Assembly: GCA_025093985.1 (NCBI GenBank) | Contig: JACAAK010000012.1 | Coordinates: 806,001 to 870,000 of the forward strand | DNA: 64,000 bases | Direction of reading: 5' to 3' | DNA from: Calvatia gigantea | Lineage: Eukaryota; Basidiomycota; Agaricomycetes; Agaricales; Lycoperdaceae | In this document: positions 23,201 through 33,774 of the stretch, piece after piece | Layout: each line of letters begins with the position of its first letter | Position numbering within the stretch: the first letter of the stretch is position 1 | Notes under the pieces: model-generated | Database searches by the model: none | Told to the model about the DNA's origin: nothing | What the model saw: the letters and a program-made list of their open reading frames with translations, nothing else | Position numbers and translations under genes: made by a program

Positions 23201-24803
23201 TGGGACATCTCCCAGGTCTGCTCAGGCTTCAGTGGGTGATGAATCAGCCCAAACTGTGTCACTTGAACGTGATCTGGTCACGTATGAGGAGGCAATGGCT
23301 CGCCCCAATGCAATATACTGGAAGCAGGCCATGGTAGAGGAATTAGAGGAGTTCATGAAGAAGGGACTGTACACCAAAGTTGCGAAACCTAATGGCTGTC
23401 GTATTGTTGGCTGTAGATGGGTCTTCAGGTGCAAAGTTGGTGCTGATGGTCAGGTCGAATGCTACAAGGCTCATTTGGTCACCCAAGGCTTTTCACAAGT
23501 TGAAGGTGTTGACTACAATGAAACTTATGCTCCTGTGACCAAGCACTCCACGATCCGAACACTCCTTACCCTCACTGCAAAGCATGGCTGGCACATTCAC
23601 CAGATGGATGTGAAGTCTGCCTTCTTAAATGGAGATCTCAATGAGGAGATTTTCATGAAGGTCTCTCCCGGTGTTGATGCCTCTGATGGCTATGTTTGGC
23701 TGCTCAACCGAGCACTCTATGGCCTCAAGCAGGCTGGTCGTGAGTGGTACAAGAAGGTTCGGGCAGAATTAGAGTCTATGGGTTACACACAAAGTGCTTC
23801 CAATCACGGTGTTTTCACAAAGCTGGAAAATGGTACCCTTATCATCATTGCTGTCTACATTGATGATTTCCTCGTTATCTCCGCTAATCTCAACATCATC
23901 AACAACACCAAGTCCAACCTTCAGTCATGTTTCGACATGAAGGATCTCAGTGGGGCGAAATGAATTCTTCAAATAGAGGTCACTCAGAGTGAAGATTGTA
24001 AATGGATTACTCTTTCACAGTCCTAATACATTGAAGACATTCTCAAATGTCATGGTATGGCTGACTGTCACCCAGTCAAGACCCCTATGGAGTCTGGCCT
24101 TTCCCTTCCTGTGCTCTCTGAGCCTGAAGTCAACATTACTGAGTATCAATGCATGATTGGATTGCTCATGTATGCAATGGTTTGCACTCGCCCCGACATT
24201 GCCTATGCAGTGGGCATTGTATCTCATCATGTGGCGGCCCCTGGTCATGTCCACGTTAAGGCTGTGAAGTGTATTTTTCACTACCTTTGAGGTACTAGTG
24301 ACTACAAGCTTGCCTATCAAGCTGGTGAAGGTCCTGATGAGCCCATTCTGTATGCTGACTCTGATTGGGCTGGTGATCATACTGATCACAAGTCTATTAC
24401 TGGTTATGTCTCTCGTCTCACAGGTGGTGCTATCACTTGGGCATCACAGAAGCAAAACTATGTATCAACCTCAACTACTGAAGCTGAATTCATTGCAGCT
24501 GCCTCTGCATGTCAGGAAGCCCTCTGGCTCTGAAATCTCTTTGATTCTCTCCATCTTCCAATCACATCCCCCACTCCTCTTCATAGTGACAATCAGTCTG
24601 CTATTCAACTCATTACCACTGGCAACATCAATGAGTGCACCAAGCACATTGATACCAAGTACCACTTCATTTGTGATTGCAACAACACTGGTCACATTGC
24701 AACTTCTTACATTCCCACTGATGAACAGCCTGCCGACATTCTTACCAAGGCTCTTCCTCATGTGAAGTTCTCTGTTTTCACTCATGCTCTTGGTCTCATG
24801 TAA
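20283..24803 (+). pseudogene. Copia gag-pol in one 1507-codon frame with sixteen nonsense codons and no frameshift
   Basis: ATG at 20283, natural stop TAA at 24801-24803. Domains: Gag (UBN2 pattern, about 20330-20900), CCHC knuckle CKYCKKKGHFKHEC (near 21030), protease VDSGASSH (near 21238), integrase zinc domain (21744-21765, then CKAC), and integrase core (about 21950-22300, with DRGGEYTS and the ENGAAE motif). A Ser/Pro-rich linker follows (22590-23230), then RT (23290-24000, YIDD at 23856-23867) and RNase H to the end (STTEAEF, TKHIDTKYHF). Stops: 13 TGA, 2 TAA (20946, 24024), 1 TAG (21516). In the integrase zinc domain WHRRLGH has become WHC-stop-LGH (TGT TGA at 21750-21755), the product expected from CGT CGA. 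Confidence 0.92.
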
Positions 24804-24825
24804 ATGAATGTTCACTGAGTGGGTG

Positions 24826-25119
24826 TGTTGTGCATATACTCTCTTTGTAAGGACTTACTTCAGACTATCCTTCAGTTCCACTCATTACATCAGCCATTAT
24901 GTAATTGCTCTATTTTCGAGCTTTACTGTACTTTCGTACACCTCAGTCTTGTTCTACGATTCTGAGGTGAGTTACATTATGCTTAACTGCATTATACCTT
25001 TTACTTATATGACCTATAGTGTATTATCTCACTCTAGGTATTTCTTAATATATTTACAGTCTTGTTCTATGATTCTGAGTGTATTATCTCACTCTAGATC
25101 CCTGCTGCTCATTACAACA
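24826..25119 (+). repeat. 3' LTR of the third Copia element (294 bp)
   Basis: Starts TGTTGT, ends ACAACA (inverted terminal repeats). It contains two pairs of internal direct repeats: CAGTCTTGTTCTAYGATTCT at about 24944 and 25052, and GTGTATTATCTCACTCTAG at about 25019 and 25079. Confidence 0.85.
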
Positions 25120-25886
25120 AAATTGATTTGTGGGTGGAGGTACAGATTGTAGCAATTTCAACAATGGTCATAATGAGGACCCTATGTACATAAGGTGACC
25201 ATAAGACACATTTGACCACCTGTACTGTTACATGCATTACCTTTCTTCACAACTGGGCCCAGATCATCTCCACTCAGGGAGAGGTTCAATGCTATAGCCC
25301 AGGAGTATTGGCAAGTCTCAATGACTTCTGTGCAGACTTTGGATGGCTCCCTCAAGTAGAAGCTTATGCTTGTCTGAGAAGTCTGAGTTAAGTGCCACTA
25401 CAGTTCCCAAGGTTGTTAACCTTGTAACAGACAAGTGAAGATAAGGAAGCTTGTTACTAGAATAACCTAAGGTAATACAAAAGTACTACTTAGAGTTATA
25501 TACTAGTTATGAATAAGAGATGGGAAATTATGTAGTAAAGGGGTATGAGTCAATGAGAGACTACTATGGGTTAATTGGTAATCTACAGAGTCATAGAGAT
25601 AAGGAAATGAATAAGAAGAAGTGGTATAAGTCATAAGAAGACTGGAGTTGAGTAGATAGAAGTCTGGTGGTAGTAAACAGAGACATGACTCAAGGTGAGT
25701 CATAAGAAGATAGAACTAGAAATACACATGATAAATAAATAAAAATTGGACTGGGGTATAGGGAAAAGAAGCTCTAGAGAGAAAGTTAATATGTTAATGG
25801 GAAATAAAGTTAGTCTGTGATAAGTTCATAACATTAGTCTGTCTCTAGGTAAATTACTCTGAAGTTTATACAGATAGATAGGAAAA
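25120..25886 (+). other. Non-coding spacer, no gene recognised
   Basis: AT-rich, no ORF with a recognisable product. No similarity noticed to the elements in the window. Probably old, decayed repeat sequence. Confidence 0.5.
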
Positions 25887-26399
25887 TGTTGAGAAAACAA
25901 GTACTATCCCAATATGTACACTACTGAAGTAGCTTGTGCTAGCAGTGGAGGGTAGTCATACTTACCTAGAGACAGTCCAAGGAAGATCCCAAAGGATCCT
26001 AAGAGAGGCTTGAGAGGGGAGTGAAGTGATGCTTAAGAGTATCAGAGTTCAAAGAATGAAGTGTCTTAGGCCAAAGGGCCTTAGCCAAGAGGCATACATA
26101 AATCATACTACATAAGAGTACTTATAGTAGTCCTAGGTGATATGACCATACAACCTGAAACAGAGAGGAAACACTATCTACCAGTAGCATAATTAGAGTA
26201 TACTGTATATGATGCATGTACTAGAAGATTCCATGTAGAGGGTCTACTTACTACATGAAGTATGGTACAACTACTGCATATGTAGTTTGATGACATATGA
26301 GGTCTATTATTATTGACCCTTCTGATAGTGAAGTACTTGAGACCTGTTACAGCTATAAATAGACTAAACCAATGTAGTGGTATGGATCAAGATTCAACA
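25887..26399 (-). repeat. LTR of the X/Y Copia family, minus strand, diverged (about 513 bp)
   Basis: On the minus strand it starts TGTTGAATC and ends CTCAACA, resembling the LTRs at 1106 and 55049 at both ends. It is preceded (26400-26422 on the plus strand) by the family's purine tract and a few dozen bases that resemble the 3' end of pol. So it is the 3' LTR of an otherwise lost minus-strand copy. It is longer than 409 bp because of extra sequence in the middle. Confidence 0.7.
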
Positions 26400-26439
26400 C
26401 TCCTCCTCACTTGAGGGAGGGAAGATCAATGCTTCAATA

Positions 26440-28529
26440 ATCTAGCAGTATTAAAACCATGCTTAGACATTGGAATTTTCAATAAATGAGTGGCAAAGCC
26501 AAACTTCAGATATTAGAGTCATCAACGATTAATGTGGAATTAACCAAGCTTTCAAAAGTTGGAATAGAAATCCTGTAGCAGAGAGGAATTGATTCTGGTT
26601 GTGCTAAGATGTCCCAAAGAAACAACAGCATGATGATGGTAGAGACAGCAGTGCTCATGCCAGCAGCAACATATTACCAGATTCTGGACATTTAAATGTG
26701 GCATTGCTTGTGCCAGTGAAAGTAATTCAGTTCAAGTTTATAACAGCAGTAAATACCAGCAATAATGTAGCTCAAATCAATTATCCTTTAACTCAACTAA
26801 ACTCTCATATGTAACTCACAATGACTTTTATCTGAGAGTAGGAGTAGGAAAGCTCATAGAGCTCCTCCAGAAATTGTAAATGGCGATCTATATAAATTGG
26901 AGTATTAATCAATTCTGTTTTTCCACATAAGGTGTAGAAAGAGAAAGGTAAACTGTTCTGCTGATGCAAAATCCTAAGTGAATATCACTGGTCACTATCA
27001 TGCATATGAATTGTGAGATCAGGAAAGTGGCATTCTTGTGCCAGCATAACCAAGGCCTTTGCTTGTTAGCTATGATAGACCAATTTACTGTAGCAGTGCT
27101 TGTGCCAGTGAAGTGATGATTCAGACAAGCCTTGTTCTGATTTACTCAAACAAATATCCAAATTAATGGAATTCATGAATGGAAGAGTATTATGTGATTC
27201 TTCCAGCAAAAGGCATTTTGGTGTAATGGCAAAGCCATTTTCACACATGAAAATTGCTAATCTAAGGCATACAAGCCTAATCTAACGATTGCATCAAACC
27301 TTCCTGTAGTAGTACGACCTAATCTAAGAGCCCAACAGTATAATAAAAGAGTACTCAATCACTGTAGAACACTATGACCATTGATGATGGATAGCGGTGG
27401 CTATGGGATGACCACTGTGCTTAACAAAAAGCAATTCTAACAGTGTATCATATGACCAGTCATGATTCCAGCTGGACCAGGCAGTAAAACCATTCCAATG
27501 CATCTATACAGAGCTACGGGACCCCTCTAATGAGCCTAGACTCGGGAAATAAGTCCGATACACTTAATCTAAAAGGATAATTGGCGTGCTCACAAGGAAA
27601 TGCCACTGTTGTTAGATTAATGAGCATCACTCAGCACTAATAATACATATGGATACATTCATGTACAATCCATGGGGACATGTAGGAGAACAGTTCACAC
27701 GATATCCGAAATCTTAGATGTTCTACATATTTAGAGAAGAATGCAGACCCAGAGAATGGGCTAAAACACAGCCTGGAACAAATGGATACCTAGAATCCTT
27801 CTATATTTCCAATGTTTCACTAATCTAACAGGTTGCAGCTCTCTTGGCGCATGATCTAATCTACCAGTTTGTACCTTGCTTGATAATATGTTCCTAGCTG
27901 TGTAATCATTGTCTTGTTATAACAAGCACCCAAATAATATATAAACCCCCTCTGAGGTGTCGGACATGGCAAGGAACCTACTAGCCATTGCCCAGCCTTC
28001 AGAGCACAGTGAAAAGCAATCTATTGTGTCTGAGTGAAGCAAAGTAATAAGTTCTTTCAAGATTAACTGGACTAAGTGACTTGAGCTAAAGTTGAGACCT
28101 TTGTAATCTAAGAAGAAGACCTCGGCTTACTTACAAAGTAAGCTTAGATTAAGAGTGTATTGCATCGCTACACCCTAGTACTTGAAGTATCACAAGTGTA
28201 GGATAGTGCGCTTCTGGTCATTGACTTGATAAGGGTGAATCTTAGGGAGTACCTAAGGTTTTGTGTCTTGTTAACTTCTTAGATAAGGGACATGAGTTGC
28301 ACTTTTTACAGTGTAACTTGGCTTTACTCTTCTTAGTGAAGATAGCTAGTTATTCTGGTGCTCTCTACGTGTCATTGTTTCACATTATTTTGTGGAATTG
28401 TCCCTCATATTGTCAGATTGCCTCCCCATGAACTTGCCTTGTGCAGAAACCTTTAAAAATCTATTCTGTCAGCTTAATCTAAGCTGTACATCCATATCAC
28501 ATTTAGTATTCTATTTCTGCCTCATTACC
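26440..28529 (+). other. 2.1-kb non-coding block with clustered TAATCTAA motifs
   Basis: No coding region is supported. It holds nine exact TAATCTAA octamers (both orientations) between 27258 and 28482. It also holds four copies, two nearly identical, of a unit around GCTTGTGCCAGTGAA (26648, 26701, 27030, 27093). CpG is scarce. Could be an unrecognised repeat or regulatory DNA. Confidence 0.5.
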
Positions 28530-28532
28530 AGA

Positions 28533-28791
28533 CCTGGTCATCATTAACAATGAAGAAGAGTACAAAGTCGACAAGATCCAAGGACAAAGAAAGTGCAGAC
28601 AGGATTATCAATTCCTAGTATACTGGAAAGGCTATAGCAATGAAGAAGATATGTGGACTGTGGAGTCCAATCTAGGAAATGCAAAAGAAGCAATACAGGA
28701 CTACCTAAACAGGCATCCAGAGGATACCCATAAAAAGGGGGGCAAAAAACCCAGAAAACCCAGAAAACCACACAACAACCTAACTAGCTGA
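28533..28791 (+). pseudogene. Family-B pol end: chromodomain fragment
   Basis: The open frame ends at TGA (28789-28791). Chromodomain signature: INNEEEYKVDKIQGQR, then WKGYSNEEDMWTVESN, then a Lys-rich tail (HKKGGKKPRKPRKP). Chromodomains of chromoviruses bind methylated histone H3 and guide integration to heterochromatin; this is known of the group, not shown here. Confidence 0.88.
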
Positions 28792-28797
28792 ATAAAC

Positions 28798-29793
28798 ATG
28801 CCTGCCTCTCAATCCAACTGCATTACCATCACTTCCCTCATTCACTCCAACTCCACTAGAATCTCATCTATGCCCCTTTCCACCCCAGGAAATAATAAAG
28901 CCCCTGCTCCAAGCAGCACCCACTTTAATATGGCCACAACTCTGTTCCCAGCCCAGGGACTCCTCAAAGATCTGCTCAAAGATGTCAATAATGCCACCAA
29001 CAAAGAGTTAGCCACCATCACCATTCAGAACCAAAGACTGAACACCAACTGCCTCATCACACTTGCCACTGCCTGCATCACCTTTATAGATATGTATACT
29101 AGGTTTGAAAACACTTCAGCATCAACCAGTCAATATATCCCCACCATCTTCCATGCACTTAGTCAATCCTCACTCACCCTGACCAAACAAACCCATGTCA
29201 ACAGTTTACATAACAGAATCAACCTCACTATCAAAGCATTCAAAGGTATCGACATCACTGAAATCTTTCTAGAGCTAGGAAACATCACCTCCAACCTGCT
29301 TGGTAGAGACACCACCCTAGACAACTCCAGCACTGAGGAACTTGTCAGCAGGATTCACAGCACTCTCAGAGAGCTACACAACACTGTTAGGCCTCTATCC
29401 ACCTCTAATGTCTGAGCCAGTACCCCCATGGATGAAGAAACCACAGTCTTAATGAAAGAGAAAGTCAACACCCTGCAATATTTCATCCAAACCATCACCC
29501 CGCCCCAGATTGTTTTGGTTTTTCAGCCACCTGCCCACTATTGTGCTGTACTACCCAGCCAAGAATGCAACCCACACTACTGGAACTTGATAGTCAAAAA
29601 CTATTGGGAGAACTCCACAGTCACTGAATTCCCATACAAAGGAGTCCCAGTCCCTATCCACCAAGACAGCTGAAGCCACTTACCTGTTTTCTTCATACAA
29701 TCCAACAGTGGAAAATATCTCATCAGTACCACCAAGAAGGCACTCACCATAGCAGTAGTCCATGGGGACTTCAATGAGCTTCCTGAGGCATGA
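28798..29793 (+). pseudogene. Family-B ORF3, two in-frame TGA
   Basis: 332 codons. ATG six bases after the pol stop and in the same frame. Homologous to the ORF3 of elements B (40896) and C (33768). Internal TGA at 29413-29415 and 29671-29673; the second stands where other copies have Arg (QDSRSHLPVF). No known domain is recognised. The N-terminal half is helical; the C-terminal half contains the conserved block from EEVNALxxFIKTITPPQ to the end. No membrane segment. Confidence 0.7.
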
Positions 29794-29811
29794 AGCTTAA
29801 TTGGGGGGTAA

Positions 29812-30121
29812 TGTTGTGAACTCCACCATTTCCATTGCATCATTGTGCTGCTTCCTATCTCTGTACCAACCATGTACCTGTTTCACTTATTCTAGTGCCA
29901 GTAGTCTCTGAAGTACTGACTCATATACTATTGCACCATAGTGATTGGACATTTTATGTAGTATCTCCATCTATTCAACTAGATGGCCCTTCCTGTATTT
30001 AAGCATACATACACCTTTTGTATTTGGTATGCTTAACCATCTACAGTTTCTCTTCCCTTACTCGCCCTCAAGTCTTAGCCCAAGTTGCAACCTGAGGTTC
30101 AGTCAGACTAAGGTTGTAACA
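29812..30121 (+). repeat. 3' LTR of family-B element G (310 bp)
   Basis: Starts TGTTGTG and ends GTAACA. Contains the TATA-like TATTTAAG and, downstream, ATGCTTAACCA, the segment complementary to family-B primer-binding sites. Confidence 0.9.
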
Positions 30122-31887
30122 TTGGAGGTCTTCTTCAGATGAGGAGAATTCACCTGAATCCCCCCTTCCTGGGTCCCCTCATCTTCCCTTCAATTCAATG
30201 GGGATGAGCCCATCTTTTCACAATAGTCTTATATGGGCCTAGGATACTCTGGACGAATAGGGGCCATCTTCGAAGGAGTGGAAGGAGAAATCTCCTCCTC
30301 TGATGGATTCACTTACTCTGGAGAGTCCCTCTCAGGAAATGACTCCTTATGTGGATGATGAGTGGTCCCCAATCCACAATTCCCTGGTAAAGAACTGGAA
30401 CAATCAACCCCTAGACTAGGAACTCCTAGATATGATAGACTGGAACAAAGCCAGTCACACTCTTCTACAGGACTCCTACCCCCAGTTGCCCTGTCTGATG
30501 TTGGGCCAGACCTCACCAATGCTGACATCTCTGAAATTTGAGCCTTGAAACCTCCTAGAGGAGTATGACCTCCTACTCCTCAACCAAAAACTTTCAGAGA
30601 TAATACTATTCCATTCAACTTCTCTGCCCCAATTTGACTCTCCCCTCTCCAAGCCTTTACCACACCTAGAAATCTAGTCCCTCCATTTTGATCCCTTCTT
30701 GCCAAGTTGGCCCAGATCTATGAGTCCTCCCAGGACAATACCCCCTAAATTCGGGAATTGGATGGAGTTCAATCATGACAGCTACAGCATAGACTTCTCA
30801 CTACTACTACTTCTCTAGACCAATTATGCCAAAATGTCTAGAAAGTGCAGGACCTCTACAGGGAACTTGCCCAGATACAATTTTATACCCATAGACTATC
30901 TGCCAAATGCATCCTTGATGCCCTCTCCAATCCCAGACCATCCAGTCTGACCCAAACAACCCCATTTGGACATACCCACAAGGAGTTGCTCACTGCAGCT
31001 CTCTCTGATTATATTTAACCCTATTCTGTTCCCACTGACACCACTACTTTCACTCTTCCAGACAGCCAATTTGGATCAAAGCCACATTGGCCTAGACCTC
31101 ATCAGCTTACTACAGAAGCTATCAGCTGACTAGTAAGTTTGCCCACTGATTTCAATTGGATTGGATGAAAGTATTTACATAATGACACTGAGCAAGCATA
31201 CTAGTGTACTATCCAAAACATCTTTATCAGGCTCAACAATCTTCATCAGAGTTATACCAATACAACCCATCTTGCCCAACTATTTATTGACTCAGCAGCC
31301 TTTAGTAGACTCCCACAGACTCTCTTCGATTTCAACCACCAAACTGGCCAATCTAGTAGAATGGCTACCTGAGGACCTACCTGAGTCCTAACATCCACAA
31401 TTTCTTCTCTCCCACTCTTCCATGCCAGGATCACCTCTCCTCCTTCCAGGTTTCTCATCCTCTTGACTAGTCTCAACTCCTGGATGAAAACCATCAACAA
31501 GTCCTTCATCAACTCGATCTACTCCTTACCAATCCTTTGCTGCAATTGCATCTGAAGCTAGACACCTACCTAACCCAGTCCCTACAGCTCCTTCACCCAC
31601 CATCCAACTCCCTGCTCCCTATGATGATGGTACCCCAGGAAGCCACATCTGTTGATGATGCAAAATTCTGAAGCAACCTTATATTGGTCATTACACCTCT
31701 GATTGCATCTATTAAAAGTACAAAGCCTATAAGCAATCTGCTGCTAAGTATTATACTTATATGTGTTCAAAGTACATGTGTCACCACTGTGGAAAGAAAA
31801 ACCCTCAACATTATCCCACCAATTGTCTCAACTACTTCAAGCAACAGTGGTAGAGGAATCAAAAGAAAAGGATCAAGGCTGAAACAT
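30122..31887 (+). pseudogene. Family-A ORF3 fragment trapped between two family-B LTRs
   Basis: Matches family-A ORF3 (11620-12934) from its Pro-rich part onward and the copy at 52477-54136 almost base for base. Towards the end it carries Cys/His motifs: an incomplete one (C, two TGA, C, then GHYTSDC) and CHHCGKKNPQHYPTNC, i.e. C-x2-C-x6-H-x4-C. Many in-frame stops, mostly TGA. The left border is the end of the G LTR; the right border is the start of the H LTR. Confidence 0.65.
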
Positions 31888-32196
31888 TGTTATGGTTTTT
31901 TACTGATCACATTATACTCCATCACTGTCTGCATTTCCATACCACTAGTATATCTGTTTCACCTATTCCTGTTGAGCAATCTCTGGCTATGACTCATACT
32001 AACTACTGTGCCAACCTGATTGGATGTTTCATGTAGTAACCCTATCCATTCAACTGGATGACTCCCTGTATTTAAGTGTACATACATCCACTATATTCGG
32101 TATGCTTAACCACCTCTTGTTCTCCTCCCCTTACTTGCCCTCAAGTCTTAGCCCAAAAGTTGCAACCTGAGGTAAACTCAGACTAAGGTTGTAACA
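31888..32196 (+). repeat. 5' LTR of family-B element H (309 bp)
   Basis: Starts TGTTATGG, ends GTAACA, followed by the family-B primer-binding site TTGGTTAAGTG and leader. Inserted in the family-A ORF3 fragment after GAAACAT: the homologous copy at 54044 continues without interruption. Confidence 0.9.
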
Positions 32197-32275
32197 TTTG
32201 GTTAAGTGTCCCTACCTCACCTTGCAAGAAGTAGGCTGAAACAGGCCTGAACAAAGACAACCCAGGAGCTAGTAT

Positions 32276-32455
32276 ATGAGCTCGAACCCAGACGAATATA
32301 GAGAACCAAACCCTGAAGTCACTGATGATGAATCTGAAACATCAGATGAAGAAGAAACAGAGAACCCTGAAGTACCTGAAGAACCAACCAGAGAAACACA
32401 TGACGAACCTGGAGCAAACCCAGCAGAAGAAGAAGTACTATCAGAACTTCTAAAC
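32276..32455 (+). CDS. Family-B Gag N-terminus (element H), cut by insertion of element C
   Basis: Starts ATG (MSSNPDEYREP), the same start as in elements B and E. Sixty codons of the acidic N-terminus remain; then at 32456 the minus-strand LTR of element C begins. The frame continues into the LTR only by chance. Confidence 0.8.
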
Positions 32456-32760
32456 TGTTACGACTTTAGTCTGAGTGAACCTCAGGTTGCAACTTAGGCT
32501 AAGACTTGAGGGCGAGTAAGGGGAGAGGAACTTAAGTGGTTAAGCATACTGAATACAAGAGTGTGTATGTACGCTTAAATACAGTGAGCATCCAGTTGAA
32601 TGGATGGAGGTACTATATGAAATGTCTGATGATAATGGTGCAGTAATACTACAAGTCAAGACTCAGAGATCACTGGGCTGGAATAGATGAAACAGGCACA
32701 ATGTACAGAAGGAATGTAGACAAGTATAGATCAGACAGGAATAGTCGAAAGTTCACAACA
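32456..32760 (-). repeat. 3' LTR of family-B element C (305 bp)
   Basis: On the minus strand it starts TGTTGTGAAC and ends GTCGTAACA. It lies 18 bp beyond the ORF3 stop, as in the other copies. Confidence 0.9.
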
Positions 32761-32778
32761 ATACCCTCCGCTCAGGCT

Positions 32779-33768
32779 TCATGCCTCAGGAAGCTCATCA
32801 AAGTCTCCATTTACTATGGCAGCGGCAAGTGCTTTCTTGGTGGACGTGATAAGGAATTCTCCATTATTTGATTTTGTGAAGAAAACAGGCAAATGACTGC
32901 GACTGTCTTGACAGATAGGGACTGGGATGCTATTGAAGGGGAACTTGGTGGTAGTGGAGCTGTCCCAGTAACTCTTGACTATCAATTTCCAGTAATATTG
33001 GTCTTTCTCTTGTCCTGGTAGTACAGTGCAGAATCTTGTGGGTGGAAGAAAAACCAATGTGAGTTGCAGTGGGGTGATGGTTTTTATGAAGTGTTGGAGG
33101 GCATTGACTTCTTCCTTCATGGAGACCGTGACCTCTTTGTCCATGGGGGTGTTGGCATGAGATGGTATGGAGGGATTAACTGTGTCATGCAATTCAGAGA
33201 GTGTGATGTGAATTCTGTCGACCAGGGTGTTGATGTCAGGGTCTTCGTTTGTTTTATCTCTTCCGAGTAACTTCATGGCTACATCTACAAGTTCGAGGAA
33301 GATGTTGGCAATGTTGAGGTGATTGAAGACTTCAAGGCCTAAGTCAATTTGGCTTTGAAGTCCTTGGACCTGATCTCATTCGCTGGGGGTAAGGGTAGAT
33401 TGGTCTAGGGCTCAGAAGATAGTGGGGATATGCTGGTTGGTAGAGGAGGATGCGTTGGTAAATCCTGCATACATGTCAGTGAAAGTGATGTATGCGGTGG
33501 CAAGGGTAATGTGTCAGTTTACAACTAGTCATCTGTTTTGGGTGGTGATGTTCTTGATTTCACTGTTGGTTGCTTTATCAACATCCTTGAGCAGGGCTTC
33601 AAGGAGGTCTTGTGCTGGGGATGGTGTCTTTGCAAGGTTATAGTGGGTTTCTTGGGGAGCAGGTGCTCAGCTGTTGCCTGGCTTGGGGAATAGGAGGGAG
33701 GAGATTCTGGTGGGTGTGAGGTGAACAAGAGAGTTGATAGTGATATGGTTAGATTGGGAGGCAGGCAT
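32779..33768 (-). pseudogene. Family-B ORF3 of element C
   Basis: ATG at 33768, natural stop TGA at 32779-32781; 330 codons in one frame. The last 165 codons are open (MKLLGRDKTNEDPDINTL to the end), while the first part has a few stops. The stop-6 nt-ATG junction with pol is kept (TAA at 33777-33775). Function unknown. Confidence 0.7.
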
Positions 33769-33774
33769 GTCTGT

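Larger units (their letters stand above)
20132..25119 (+). mobile_element. Third Copia element, 5' LTR truncated by family-A insertion
   Basis: Only the last 38 bp of the 5' LTR remain (20132-20169), matching the end of the 3' LTR (24826-25119). Then come the tRNA-iMet half PBS, a short pyrimidine-rich leader with ACTCRTTC repeats and a TATAAAT near 20190, one gag-pol frame, and the 3' LTR. The rest of the 5' LTR should lie at the far (left) side of the family-A element, outside the window. Confidence 0.88.
28530..30121 (+). mobile_element. Family-B element G: 3' fragment (chromodomain, ORF3, LTR)
   Basis: Starts abruptly in the integrase C-terminus before the chromodomain; ends with a complete 3' LTR. 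Same orientation and gene order as the complete element B. Junction on the left is to non-element DNA, so it is a truncated copy. Confidence 0.88.

Noticed and set aside
32276..32497. 73-codon ORF as a separate small gene
   Set aside because: It is family-B Gag read through into the inserted LTR of element C; the last 14 codons are LTR sequence.
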